Shown here piece by piece: positions 24,928 through 32,884 of a stretch of DNA of 64,000 nt (positions within the stretch are counted from its first letter, which is position 1; each line of letters begins with the position of its first letter). Under the pieces are notes generated by a model. That model did not search any database, was not told the DNA's origin, and was given only the letters and a program-made list of their open reading frames with translations. The translations under genes were made by a program, and so were the position numbers. Source of the DNA: Candidatus Melainabacteria bacterium (GTDB lineage Bacteria > Cyanobacteriota > Vampirovibrionia > Obscuribacterales > Obscuribacteraceae); contig QKMZ01000005.1 of the NCBI GenBank assembly GCA_003242885.1, positions 496,001 to 560,000 of the forward strand. Direction: 5' to 3'.

Positions 24928-25949
24928 CAAACGTCCTCTCCTTTGCTCAATGAGATCAAGTAGAGGAAAAACGGACCGCCGACAAGCGAGAGAAGCGTCC
25001 CTAGAGGAAGTTCTTGTCCTTGTCCGAGCGTGCGCGCGGCGAGATCTGACAGGGTTACGAGGACCGCTCCGATTAATGCCGAAGCGATGACCTCTATGCG
25101 CTCGTCGCGGACGAATAGCATCCGTGCTAGATTCGGTGCAATAAGACCGACGAAGGCGACTAGCCCGGAAGCAGAAACCGCAGCTCCGCACATCAGTACT
25201 GCACAGGCTAAAAGCAGCCACTGAAGTTTGGAAACATCAACTCCAAGCGCTTGCGCTGTTTCGTCGCCCAATGAAAGGACGCGGATTTGTTTGCTAAGAA
25301 GCAGCGTTGCAATGATACCGCCTATAGTGTAAAGGGAAAGAGTTCCCAAATCACTCCAACCCCTTCCGGCAATTCCACCTGCCAGCCAGAAGATAATTCC
25401 TTGAGCTTGAGGCGCACCGCCTGATTGAGTGATGATGAGCGTTATGAGCGAACCACAGACAGCCGATATCGCTACGCCGCCCAGGATCAATCTTGTCACA
25501 GAAAGACCTCCAGCTCGCTTGGCCATTTGAGCGACCAGCAGTGCGGCAGCCAGTCCACCGACGAAAGCACAGGCAGGCATGAGACTGAAATTTAGTCCCA
25601 GGATTATTGCAAGCGCGACAGCCAGTCCTGCTCCGCTGGACACTCCAGTTAGGTACGGATCAGCCAGCGGATTTCTAGACAACGCTTGCAAAATATAACC
25701 GGACACCGCCAGTGAGGCACCGACTGCGGTGGCAATTAATGTACGGGGCAAACGAATCTGCGTCAGTATGTCAGCAATACCAGGTGCTGATGTGCTTGAA
25801 GCCCCGCCCATTATAAGCTCCAGTGCTTCCTTGGGCGCGACGAAGACGTCGCCTATACAGATAGAGGTGAGAAAGCCGGCAAACAGTACGCCCGTTAGTA
25901 CTACGAGCTTCAGGGTCATATTTGGTCTTGGGGATGCCGCGCTTGTCAT
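24927..25949 (-). CDS. FecCD/BtuC-family ABC transporter permease
   Basis: Membrane subunit with about ten hydrophobic helices, 340 residues. Family landmarks include RLPRTLIATAVGASLAVSG near the start, NPLADPYLTGVSSGAGLA, and the C-terminal FVGLIAPNLARMLFVRDER with the coupling region. Partner of the overlapping ATPase. The substrate could be a siderophore, heme or vitamin B12; the sequence alone does not decide. Starts 96 bases from a divergent cysteine desulfurase, so a shared regulatory region is likely. Confidence 0.93.
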   Translation of the reverse strand: MTSAASPRPNMTLKLVVLTGVLFAGFLTSICIGDVFVAPKEALELIMGGASSTSAPGIADILTQIRLPRTLIATAVGASLAVSGYILQALSRNPLADPYLTGVSSGAGLAVALAIILGLNFSLMPACAFVGGLAAALLVAQMAKRAGGLSVTRLILGGVAISAVCGSLITLIITQSGGAPQAQGIIFWLAGGIAGRGWSDLGTLSLYTIGGIIATLLLSKQIRVLSLGDETAQALGVDVSKLQWLLLACAVLMCGAAVSASGLVAFVGLIAPNLARMLFVRDERIEVIASALIGAVLVTLSDLAARTLGQGQELPLGTLLSLVGGPFFLYLISLSKGEDV

Positions 25950-26045
25950 TGATTGCAGTGCGTTGCAAGTAACGGATGAGATACAGAATTCTACATCCTC
26001 TTAGGTGCGTGATACTATTTAGCACTTCCCGCAGGTGTTACACAC

Positions 26046-27209
26046 GTGGCCATTTATCTGGACAACAGCGCAACTACGCCTGTCAGGCGTGAAGTAATTG
26101 ACGAGATGCTCCCTTTTTTGGAGAGCGACTTCGGCAATCCTTCGTCTATTCATTCGCATGGAATGAAAGCTGCCGCCGCCGTCAAGCTCGCAAGGGAGCG
26201 TGTTGCAGGGCTATTGGGCTGCATGCCTTCGGAAGTCTATTTCAGTCCCTGTGGCACCTACGCAAACAACGTCGCTATTCTCGGGCGCGCTCGTTTTGTA
26301 GAAGCTAATGATGGCGGCCGCCATCTGATCACAACTTCGATCGAGCATCCCTCCGTAATCGGACCTAGTCAACATTTGGAATCGAGGGGCTGGCGCGTTA
26401 CTTATTTGCCTGTAGATAAAGACGGCATCATCGACCTTGAGCAGTTGAAGAATGCAATTGCTAATGACACATCCATAATCTCCGTCATGTGGGCAAACAA
26501 CGAGATTGGCTCTCTGCAGCCGATCGAACAGATTGCGAAAGTTGCACAAGAGCGCGGCATCTATTTCCATACGGACGCTGTCCAGGTGCCTGGAAAATTG
26601 CCGATTGATGTAAGCAAACATTCTTTTATTAGCGCTCTGTCTCTTTCTGGACATAAATTCTACGCTCCAAAAGGTATTGGCATACTTTATTTGAAGCAAG
26701 GGGAAAACGTCATGCCTACTGCGTTTGGAGGCGGTCAGGAGATGGGAATATTGCCGGGCACTGAGTCTGTCCCCAACATCGTTGCGATTGGAAAAGCTGC
26801 TGAGCTTGCGGCGAGCGAAGTTTTTGAAACTAGCAAGGCTCTGGTAAATCTGCAGCGTATCCTGCTGGAAAAGCTCATGCCAATCGAAGGATTGCGAATA
26901 ACGGGTCCCCGTGAAATTGAAAAACGGTTGCCGGGTCATGTCAGTGTGGCGATTTCAGGAGCAGAAGGCGAATCTTTAGTGATGAAGTGCGACCTCAAAG
27001 GAATCAGCGTATCAAGCGGGTCGGCTTGCCACAAAGGGATAATTGAACCTTCGTCAGTATTACGCGCGCTCAGACTTGCCGATTCCGAAGCTAGAGGTTC
27101 GTTGCGCATTTCTGCTGGACGTTTCAACACTATTGAAGAATGTGAGAAAGCCGCCGATCTAATTGCACAAATTGCCGCCAAATCAGCTAAAACAGCCACG
27201 GCAAATTAG
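26046..27209 (+). CDS. cysteine desulfurase (NifS/IscS-like)
   Basis: PLP enzyme releasing sulfur from cysteine for iron-sulfur clusters, tRNA thiolation or other uses. 387 residues from GTG 26046. The start AIYLDNSATTPVRREV, the His of SIEHPSV, and the PLP Lys in LSGHKFYAPKG (near residue 204) are in place, and the sulfur-accepting Cys is in VSSGSACHKG (near 327). No IscU or SufU scaffold gene is adjacent. Divergent from the FecCD permease. Its TAG stop abuts the convergent TPR stop with no spacer. Confidence 0.94.
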   Translation: MAIYLDNSATTPVRREVIDEMLPFLESDFGNPSSIHSHGMKAAAAVKLARERVAGLLGCMPSEVYFSPCGTYANNVAILGRARFVEANDGGRHLITTSIEHPSVIGPSQHLESRGWRVTYLPVDKDGIIDLEQLKNAIANDTSIISVMWANNEIGSLQPIEQIAKVAQERGIYFHTDAVQVPGKLPIDVSKHSFISALSLSGHKFYAPKGIGILYLKQGENVMPTAFGGGQEMGILPGTESVPNIVAIGKAAELAASEVFETSKALVNLQRILLEKLMPIEGLRITGPREIEKRLPGHVSVAISGAEGESLVMKCDLKGISVSSGSACHKGIIEPSSVLRALRLADSEARGSLRISAGRFNTIEECEKAADLIAQIAAKSAKTATAN

Positions 27210-28361
27210 TTAGTCGCTTCCTTTTTGCGCGTGTGGTATTACGCCGCTCACTGTGGCGCCAAGTTCTTTTGCTTTTGCAACATCTTTGAGCTCAGCTTGA
27301 ACATTGCCAATCTGCTTGTGAATTTGAGCGCGCAGCAAGTATCCTCGAGCATCTCTGGGGTGCGTTTTCAAATAGTGATTAACATCAATCATTGCCTGGT
27401 GCGCTCGACCCAAGCCAAGATAGGACATTGCGCGTTCTAGGAAAACAGGGACGGTGGAATCTGTATCTGCCAAACCATAGCGGATTGCCATCGTGTAGTC
27501 ACTGATGGCATTTTTGTAGTCTTTCATCAATCGATAGACACGACCACGATTGAAATAAATATGCGGAGTGACATTTTTTCGCTGCGTTGCTTTATTGAAG
27601 TCTGCCAGTGCCGACTTGTAATCGCCCAGTTCTCCATATGCGCAGCCGCGGCTGTGGTAAGCATATGTGAGTGTCGGGTCTAAGGCGATTGCTGTTGTGT
27701 AATCTGCAATGGCGGCTTTGTACTCTTTGGTTTTGAATCTGACAGCACCTCTATAGAAGTAAGCAAGTGAATTTTTCTTGTCTTTAGAAATTGCTGAGTT
27801 CAAGTCTGTGAGAGCCTTGTCATAACGATCTAGCTTGAAGTACAATCCACCGCGTAACGTGATTGCTTCATTATTGTCGGGTTGTAATTTCAACGCATGA
27901 TTGATGTCGTATTCAGCAGCCTGCAATTGCGAGACGCGCAAGAGAATCCGCGCGCGCTTGTTGAACAATTCCACCTTCTGCGGATTGAGAGTAATCGATT
28001 GATTGAGGTCTGCAACAGCGCCTTCGTGATTGCGCTCTTCACTGCGCAAATCCGCCCTCAGTGTGTGCAGCGGTTCGCTTGAGCTGTTCTTTTCAATCGC
28101 TTCATTCAGTATTTGTATTGCGGCATCAGGGTGTCCTGTACTTTTCTGTTTTATGGCTTCTTGCAGGCGTTGCTCATCTTCTTTGCTGTGAGAATTGGCA
28201 ATCGGGGCAGCCAGGGCTAAAGGAATGAAAGAATAGTTTGGGAACGAACGGCTTTCAAACGAGCTTGACTGCGGCTGCTTTTCTGTTGTTGAAACGGTAA
28301 GGGCTGCAAGAACAATAATCACGAATGGAGCAGTTGTTTTCGAAGTACGAAATCCGATCAT
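27210..28361 (-). CDS. secreted TPR-repeat protein, 383 aa
   Basis: An N-terminal hydrophobic stretch (PFVIIVLAALTVS) and a second near residue 50 precede roughly eight TPR units, many of the type AYFYRGAVRFKTKEYKAAIADYTTAIALDP, cut short here, matching the TPR_1/TPR_2 consensus. Likely exported and peptide-binding; partner unknown. Not close in sequence to the 5-8 kb trio apart from the repeat fold. The SD is weak. Its stop codon directly abuts the cysteine desulfurase stop on the other strand. Confidence 0.8.
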   Translation of the reverse strand: MIGFRTSKTTAPFVIIVLAALTVSTTEKQPQSSSFESRSFPNYSFIPLALAAPIANSHSKEDEQRLQEAIKQKSTGHPDAAIQILNEAIEKNSSSEPLHTLRADLRSEERNHEGAVADLNQSITLNPQKVELFNKRARILLRVSQLQAAEYDINHALKLQPDNNEAITLRGGLYFKLDRYDKALTDLNSAISKDKKNSLAYFYRGAVRFKTKEYKAAIADYTTAIALDPTLTYAYHSRGCAYGELGDYKSALADFNKATQRKNVTPHIYFNRGRVYRLMKDYKNAISDYTMAIRYGLADTDSTVPVFLERAMSYLGLGRAHQAMIDVNHYLKTHPRDARGYLLRAQIHKQIGNVQAELKDVAKAKELGATVSGVIPHAQKGSD

Positions 28362-28430
28362 AATTGCTCTAATTTATGTGATTGCCCTTGTTGCTGCGTT
28401 ATTTGAAAGCTGCGTTATTTTTTTTCGTTG

Positions 28431-29999
28431 CTATTGTTTTGCTTTGCGGAACATATTAGCCAGCATAGCGAAAAGTCCTTTCGTTTTGCCGACTGGGAAA
28501 GTGCCATGTAAAAGGCCAATGCCGGCTTTTGCGACCTTTACGCGTGAATCGCCATACGGATACCACCACATTCTCTCCGAGCCTGACGGCGAGTCGATGT
28601 TGATATGTTTGATGTTGCAGAGATCTTGCAGCCCAAACTGCGAATGGCTTCTTCCGAAGCCGCTCTTTTTCAGTCCACCCCAGGGAAGCTGCGGCGCCGC
28701 ATGAGAGAAGAGGCAGTCGTTCAACAGCACTGTGCCTACGTTCAGGTCTCTTGCTATACCTTCTGCACGAGCCAAATTTTTGCCCCACACGGTGGCCGTA
28801 AGACCGAATTCACTGTCATTGGCTAATTCTACGGCTTCGTCCTCTGTGTCTACGACCATAATCGGCAAAACAGGTCCGAAGCTTTCTTTTTGCATGATCG
28901 CCATTTTGTGATTGACGCCGGTCAGTATCGTCGGTTCGTAGAAGAAGCCACCAAGGTCATCTCGGCGGTTGCCTCCAGCGATTACATTCGCTCCCAGAGC
29001 GCGAGCCTCGTCTACGTGTGCGATTACCTTTTCCAATTGAATTTCATCAATCACCGGTCCGAGATCGACTGATGGATCGGCGGGATTGCCCAGCTTCAGC
29101 TCTTTGGTGTGATGGACTATCCGTTCGATAAGAGCATCGGTTTTCTTGCCTTTGATCAAATAGAGTCTTTCAATCGACGCACATGCTTGTCCTGCATTCG
29201 TGAATGCGCCCCAGACAATCCCTCTGGCTGTCCAATCTACCGGTGCATCTGGCAGTACAATGGCAGCGTCTTTGCCGCCCAACTCCAAAGTCACAGGCGT
29301 TAGATGAGGTGCTGCTTGTGCCATCACTTTCATGCCCCCTTCGACCGAGCCGGTGAAGATGAGTTTGGCTAATTTGCAGTTTGATAGATGCTCTCCGGTT
29401 GTGCGGTCGCCTGTAATGACACTGACGACATCTTTTGGAAAACCCGCGGCCTCGAAAAGCTCTCCTATTTTGATTCCTACGAGCGGTGACTTTTCCGACG
29501 GCTTCAGCACGACTGTGTTGCCGAGCATCACCGCCATGAGGATCGTCATCATTGGGATAGAAAAAGGATAATTCCAGGGCGCTATCACGCCAATCACACC
29601 CAACGGTTCGAATGCAATCAGGCTTTGCTTGCTGGAAAGCAGCGGATTCGGAAGCTGAACCATCTGGTCTTTCAGCATTCTCTCGGCGTTTTCGCTGAGC
29701 CAAACGCAGGTGTCAAGCGGACCGGTAAGTTCGGAGAGGTAGCTTTCCACTCTTGGTTTGCCGACTTCGCGGCAAATGAGGTCTGCAATCTCATCTTGCT
29801 TTCTTTCAATAACTCGGCGCAATTCGAGGATCTTGCGGGCCCGCTTGTGATATTCCAGGACGTTCCAATTCTCAAAGGCCGCCCAGCTGCGCGCCACGGC
29901 AGCTTGAACTTCGGTTTGTCCGAGCACTGGTACTTCACCCAAAACCTCTTTAGTGGCTGGGTTTATAGAAACAATCGTAGCTGTTTGACTGGCGACCAT
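28431..29999 (-). CDS. aldehyde dehydrogenase family protein
   Basis: NAD(P)-dependent oxidation of an aldehyde to its acid; 522 residues from ATG 29999, supported by CAGGAT upstream. Conserved parts seen: the Rossmann region with GVIAPWNYPFSIP, the Lys of VLKPSEKSP, the general base region ELGGKDAAIVL, the catalytic Cys in GQACASIERLYL, and ESFGPVLPIMVV. The sequence is closest in feel to the succinate-semialdehyde/coniferyl branch, with a ~30-residue extra C-terminus that ends in a hydrophobic/basic helix, possibly membrane-associated. Substrate unknown. Confidence 0.9.
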   Translation of the reverse strand: MVASQTATIVSINPATKEVLGEVPVLGQTEVQAAVARSWAAFENWNVLEYHKRARKILELRRVIERKQDEIADLICREVGKPRVESYLSELTGPLDTCVWLSENAERMLKDQMVQLPNPLLSSKQSLIAFEPLGVIGVIAPWNYPFSIPMMTILMAVMLGNTVVLKPSEKSPLVGIKIGELFEAAGFPKDVVSVITGDRTTGEHLSNCKLAKLIFTGSVEGGMKVMAQAAPHLTPVTLELGGKDAAIVLPDAPVDWTARGIVWGAFTNAGQACASIERLYLIKGKKTDALIERIVHHTKELKLGNPADPSVDLGPVIDEIQLEKVIAHVDEARALGANVIAGGNRRDDLGGFFYEPTILTGVNHKMAIMQKESFGPVLPIMVVDTEDEAVELANDSEFGLTATVWGKNLARAEGIARDLNVGTVLLNDCLFSHAAPQLPWGGLKKSGFGRSHSQFGLQDLCNIKHINIDSPSGSERMWWYPYGDSRVKVAKAGIGLLHGTFPVGKTKGLFAMLANMFRKAKQ

Positions 30000-30145
30000 C
30001 TTGCAATCCTGCATATGCCGGTTCTGCCCACACGCAAAAGAACCGCCCTCTGAATTGTATCTGCCCAATCCTATAAGGTGTTAAGGTGTGCCCGGGCAAC
30101 GCGGCTCATTAGCTGGCTATTTTATCTGAATGCAGCGCCAACGTT

Positions 30146-31399
30146 CTATTTGTGCCCCATTCCTTCTTTTGCTTTGGCTTCATAATCGATACCTAGAGCC
30201 TTTAGGCCCGGAACCTTCTGGCATTCCTTCGCTTCTGAAAGAGCATCTTCGAAACGACTGGCTTTAATGAAAGCATCAGCCAGGCAGCTGTGAATTACCA
30301 AAAGGCTTTGATCTCCGGCCAGGGCTTGTTCGAAATTCTTGATTGCCTCTTCTGTTTCATTTCGATGCGACGCCAATTTTCCTTTTGCCAGAAGGCAGAG
30401 TGGACGTCTTTCACCCTTCTCGCCGATCTTCTTGAGGCACAGCTCAGACTCGTCTAGGTTGCCCTGGTCGCTCAGAATCATCGATTTGACGGACAAAATA
30501 TCTGCGTCATCGGGCGAGGCGCTGAGTAGAACATCTACGGTGTTACGCGCTTCATCCAGGCTGTTGGAGAAAAGTTGACCGAGTGCTTTGGCTTTGAGGG
30601 CTGAGGTCGACTTCGGATATTTATCCAGTGCTTTATTCGCGGCTTGGACAGCCTCGCTGTAGGCTCCGACGGACAGCACTTCGGTTGCTAGTTGGTCGAA
30701 AAATTCAGGAGGGTCAGTGTCTGAAGTGAGCAAGCGGGCCACTTCGTTCTTTAAAGCTTCGGACCTGCCTGTCACTTGCAAGCTGTGCAAAGTGCGGAAT
30801 TTTGCTTTTCGTGATTGCGGGTCTAAAATTGCGGCTTTCTCTCCGCATTGTTTGGCTTTGTCCATCTCGTTAAGGCGCCCGTAAAGCTCGCTCAGGCTAG
30901 ACCAAGCGTCGTACGAAGTTGGATCGATTTCTGTAATCCGCACAAACTCATCTTTGGCTGATGAGGTCTTATCCAGCGCCATCAGCGTCAAGGCATGCTG
31001 CATGTGCGCAGCAGTAGAGTTGGGGGAAATCTGGCAGGCAATTTTCGCTTCTGTTTCGGCTTCTGCTTTGGCATTGCCCAATCGCAAAAGAATCGTAGAA
31101 AGAAGCAGGTGAAGCTGCGTATTGTGCATGCACTTTTGCGACCATGTGCGCAGAAGATCGGCTGCTTCGGTGTTTTTCTGCCCTGCAAACAGTGTTGCAG
31201 CCCTTGCGACAGCGTCTCGGCAACCCGGGTCGTCTTTGCCATATGCCGGTGGTGCCGGTTCGGCTTCAACCTCGAATTTTTTTTTGGCAAAAGCCGGCAG
31301 GCTGGATGAAAACAATGGCAGCGCGATGGATAAGACTATTGTGGCAACGGTCGCAGAAATCGGTGAATTCGCGCGCCAGCCGTGCTTTCCGTAATTCAT
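30146..31399 (-). CDS. secreted TPR-repeat protein, 417 aa
   Basis: From ATG 31399 the protein begins with a good signal peptide: basic start, hydrophobic ISATVATIVLSIALPLF and an AFA cleavage site before KKKFE. About nine TPR-like repeats follow, with paired Cys residues in the first third (PGCRDAV, QKCMHN). Upstream in-frame starts add a non-signal segment and lack SD sites. Divergent from another TPR gene at 31527, with 127 bases between, and 146 bases before the aldehyde dehydrogenase on the same strand. Confidence 0.8.
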   Translation of the reverse strand: MNYGKHGWRANSPISATVATIVLSIALPLFSSSLPAFAKKKFEVEAEPAPPAYGKDDPGCRDAVARAATLFAGQKNTEAADLLRTWSQKCMHNTQLHLLLSTILLRLGNAKAEAETEAKIACQISPNSTAAHMQHALTLMALDKTSSAKDEFVRITEIDPTSYDAWSSLSELYGRLNEMDKAKQCGEKAAILDPQSRKAKFRTLHSLQVTGRSEALKNEVARLLTSDTDPPEFFDQLATEVLSVGAYSEAVQAANKALDKYPKSTSALKAKALGQLFSNSLDEARNTVDVLLSASPDDADILSVKSMILSDQGNLDESELCLKKIGEKGERRPLCLLAKGKLASHRNETEEAIKNFEQALAGDQSLLVIHSCLADAFIKASRFEDALSEAKECQKVPGLKALGIDYEAKAKEGMGHK

Positions 31400-31526
31400 A
31401 TTTTTTGGCAAATCCCCAATATGTACAGTCATTGAGCATAGCCGATTTGCCTTCTGGATGCCTCCGTTTGCACGGGTTATCAACATGTCCTAAACTGAAG
31501 CATTGGCACAGCTGACCGAATCGACG

Positions 31527-32675
31527 ATGGCAAATTTATTGGCAACTCGGCACCCTGCTTCGGGAAATCAAAAGCGAAATCTTTCAATTTCGTCGAACTT
31601 GTTAGTAGCCTGTGCCTTTTGTTTGGCACTTGTTGCCATGCAACCAGCGCTGGCCGAGAAGGCTGACAGCAGCAGCGAAGACCTTTTTCAGAAGGCGGAA
31701 AAACTTTATCTCGAAAGGAAGATGGGTGAAGCCGCAAGCTATCTGAACACGATCATTTCTGCGGACGCCAAGAACGGTCGTGCGCATAATTTGCTCGGCA
31801 AGATTTATCATCGGCAAGGAAAAGTAGAACTGGCAATGGCCGAGTATCACAAAGCCATTGACAGCGATGCGCGGCTAGCAGACGCGCGCTACAACTTGGG
31901 TGTTGCCCTTATTGACCAGGACAATTTCAGAGAGGCCGAGCGCTATCTTGATGATGCTGTCAGGCTTGACGGGCGCTCCGCTGAAGCTCACTACAATCTA
32001 GGACTTTGCGCCGACAAATTAGAGAAGTACGAAAAAGCGCTGGACGAGTTTCAAAAGGCAGTGAAGATTGATCCAGCGACTGCGGAAATGCGTTATTGTC
32101 TCGGGCGCGCATATTACAAAATGAAGATGTTCGACAAAGCCGTTGAGGAGTACAAAGCGGCGCTCAACATCAACCCAAAATACGTCGAAGCGCATAACAA
32201 TCTTGGTGTCGCATATAGTGACTTAGGTAAATATCCCGAGTCGATTGCTGAATTTCAGATTGCTCTCAAAATAGAACCTAACTATCCGGAAGCTCAGCGC
32301 AATCTTGGATATGCTCAAGCGCACACCAGTCTTGGTATCACTTATTTCAAGCAGGGTAATGCTCGAAAAGCGTTCGAAGAATACAGAAAGGCTATTAAGA
32401 TAGACCCTGAGTTTGCTGATGCGCACTATAATCTCGGCATTTACTATCAGCAGCAAGGGCAGATTACAACAGCGATTGGGCACTATCAGGCTGCAATCAA
32501 GTTCGATCCCAAAAATGCTCAAGCGCACAATAATTTGGGCGTCGCTTACTCGCGGTTGGGCAAACGCGATCTGGCTGAAGCAGAATATCGCCAGGCGCTG
32601 AAACTGAAACCTGACTATCGCGAAGCAAACGAGAATCTGCAGTCGTTAAAACTCGGACCGGGCGCAAGAAGATAG
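31527..32675 (+). CDS. secreted protein with nine tandem TPR repeats
   Basis: 382 residues from ATG 31527; an in-frame TTG at 31503 would add eight. The signal peptide spans a hydrophobic stretch ACAFCLALVAMQPALA then EKAD. Nine near-canonical 34-residue TPRs fill the rest, with the O-GlcNAc-transferase-like pattern NLGVAYSDLGKYPESIAEF. The seventh repeat carries an extra short piece (EAQRNLGYAQAHTS) that looks like a remnant of unequal recombination. A protein-binding scaffold outside the cytoplasm is inferred. Divergent from the TPR gene at 30146-31399. Confidence 0.85.
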   Translation: MANLLATRHPASGNQKRNLSISSNLLVACAFCLALVAMQPALAEKADSSSEDLFQKAEKLYLERKMGEAASYLNTIISADAKNGRAHNLLGKIYHRQGKVELAMAEYHKAIDSDARLADARYNLGVALIDQDNFREAERYLDDAVRLDGRSAEAHYNLGLCADKLEKYEKALDEFQKAVKIDPATAEMRYCLGRAYYKMKMFDKAVEEYKAALNINPKYVEAHNNLGVAYSDLGKYPESIAEFQIALKIEPNYPEAQRNLGYAQAHTSLGITYFKQGNARKAFEEYRKAIKIDPEFADAHYNLGIYYQQQGQITTAIGHYQAAIKFDPKNAQAHNNLGVAYSRLGKRDLAEAEYRQALKLKPDYREANENLQSLKLGPGARR

Positions 32676-32884
32676 GCGCCAACGTCTATTGTTCGCGAAG
32701 AGCCAGCACGACTACCTGCCACCAAATGAGTGCACAAAGCCCCTCGGGTTGCGCGAGGGCCCTAGGCAACACTCGCGCATAGGGCGTGGCACTCGCTTCA
32801 CCGGGCAGTGCGCAAAATCCTATATATTCATTATACATACAAGCGTATGGGTGTCAAACAGAGTTAATAATAAAAACGCGTCTT

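Noticed and set aside
24928-25221. In-frame upstream extension of the ABC ATPase by 98 residues
   Set aside because: It lies entirely within the permease gene in another frame, and the ATG at 24927 overlaps the permease stop as expected for coupled genes.
27207-27212. Abutting TAG/TTA stops of convergent genes as a functional element
   Set aside because: Probably simple compaction; no hairpin or conserved site surrounds it.
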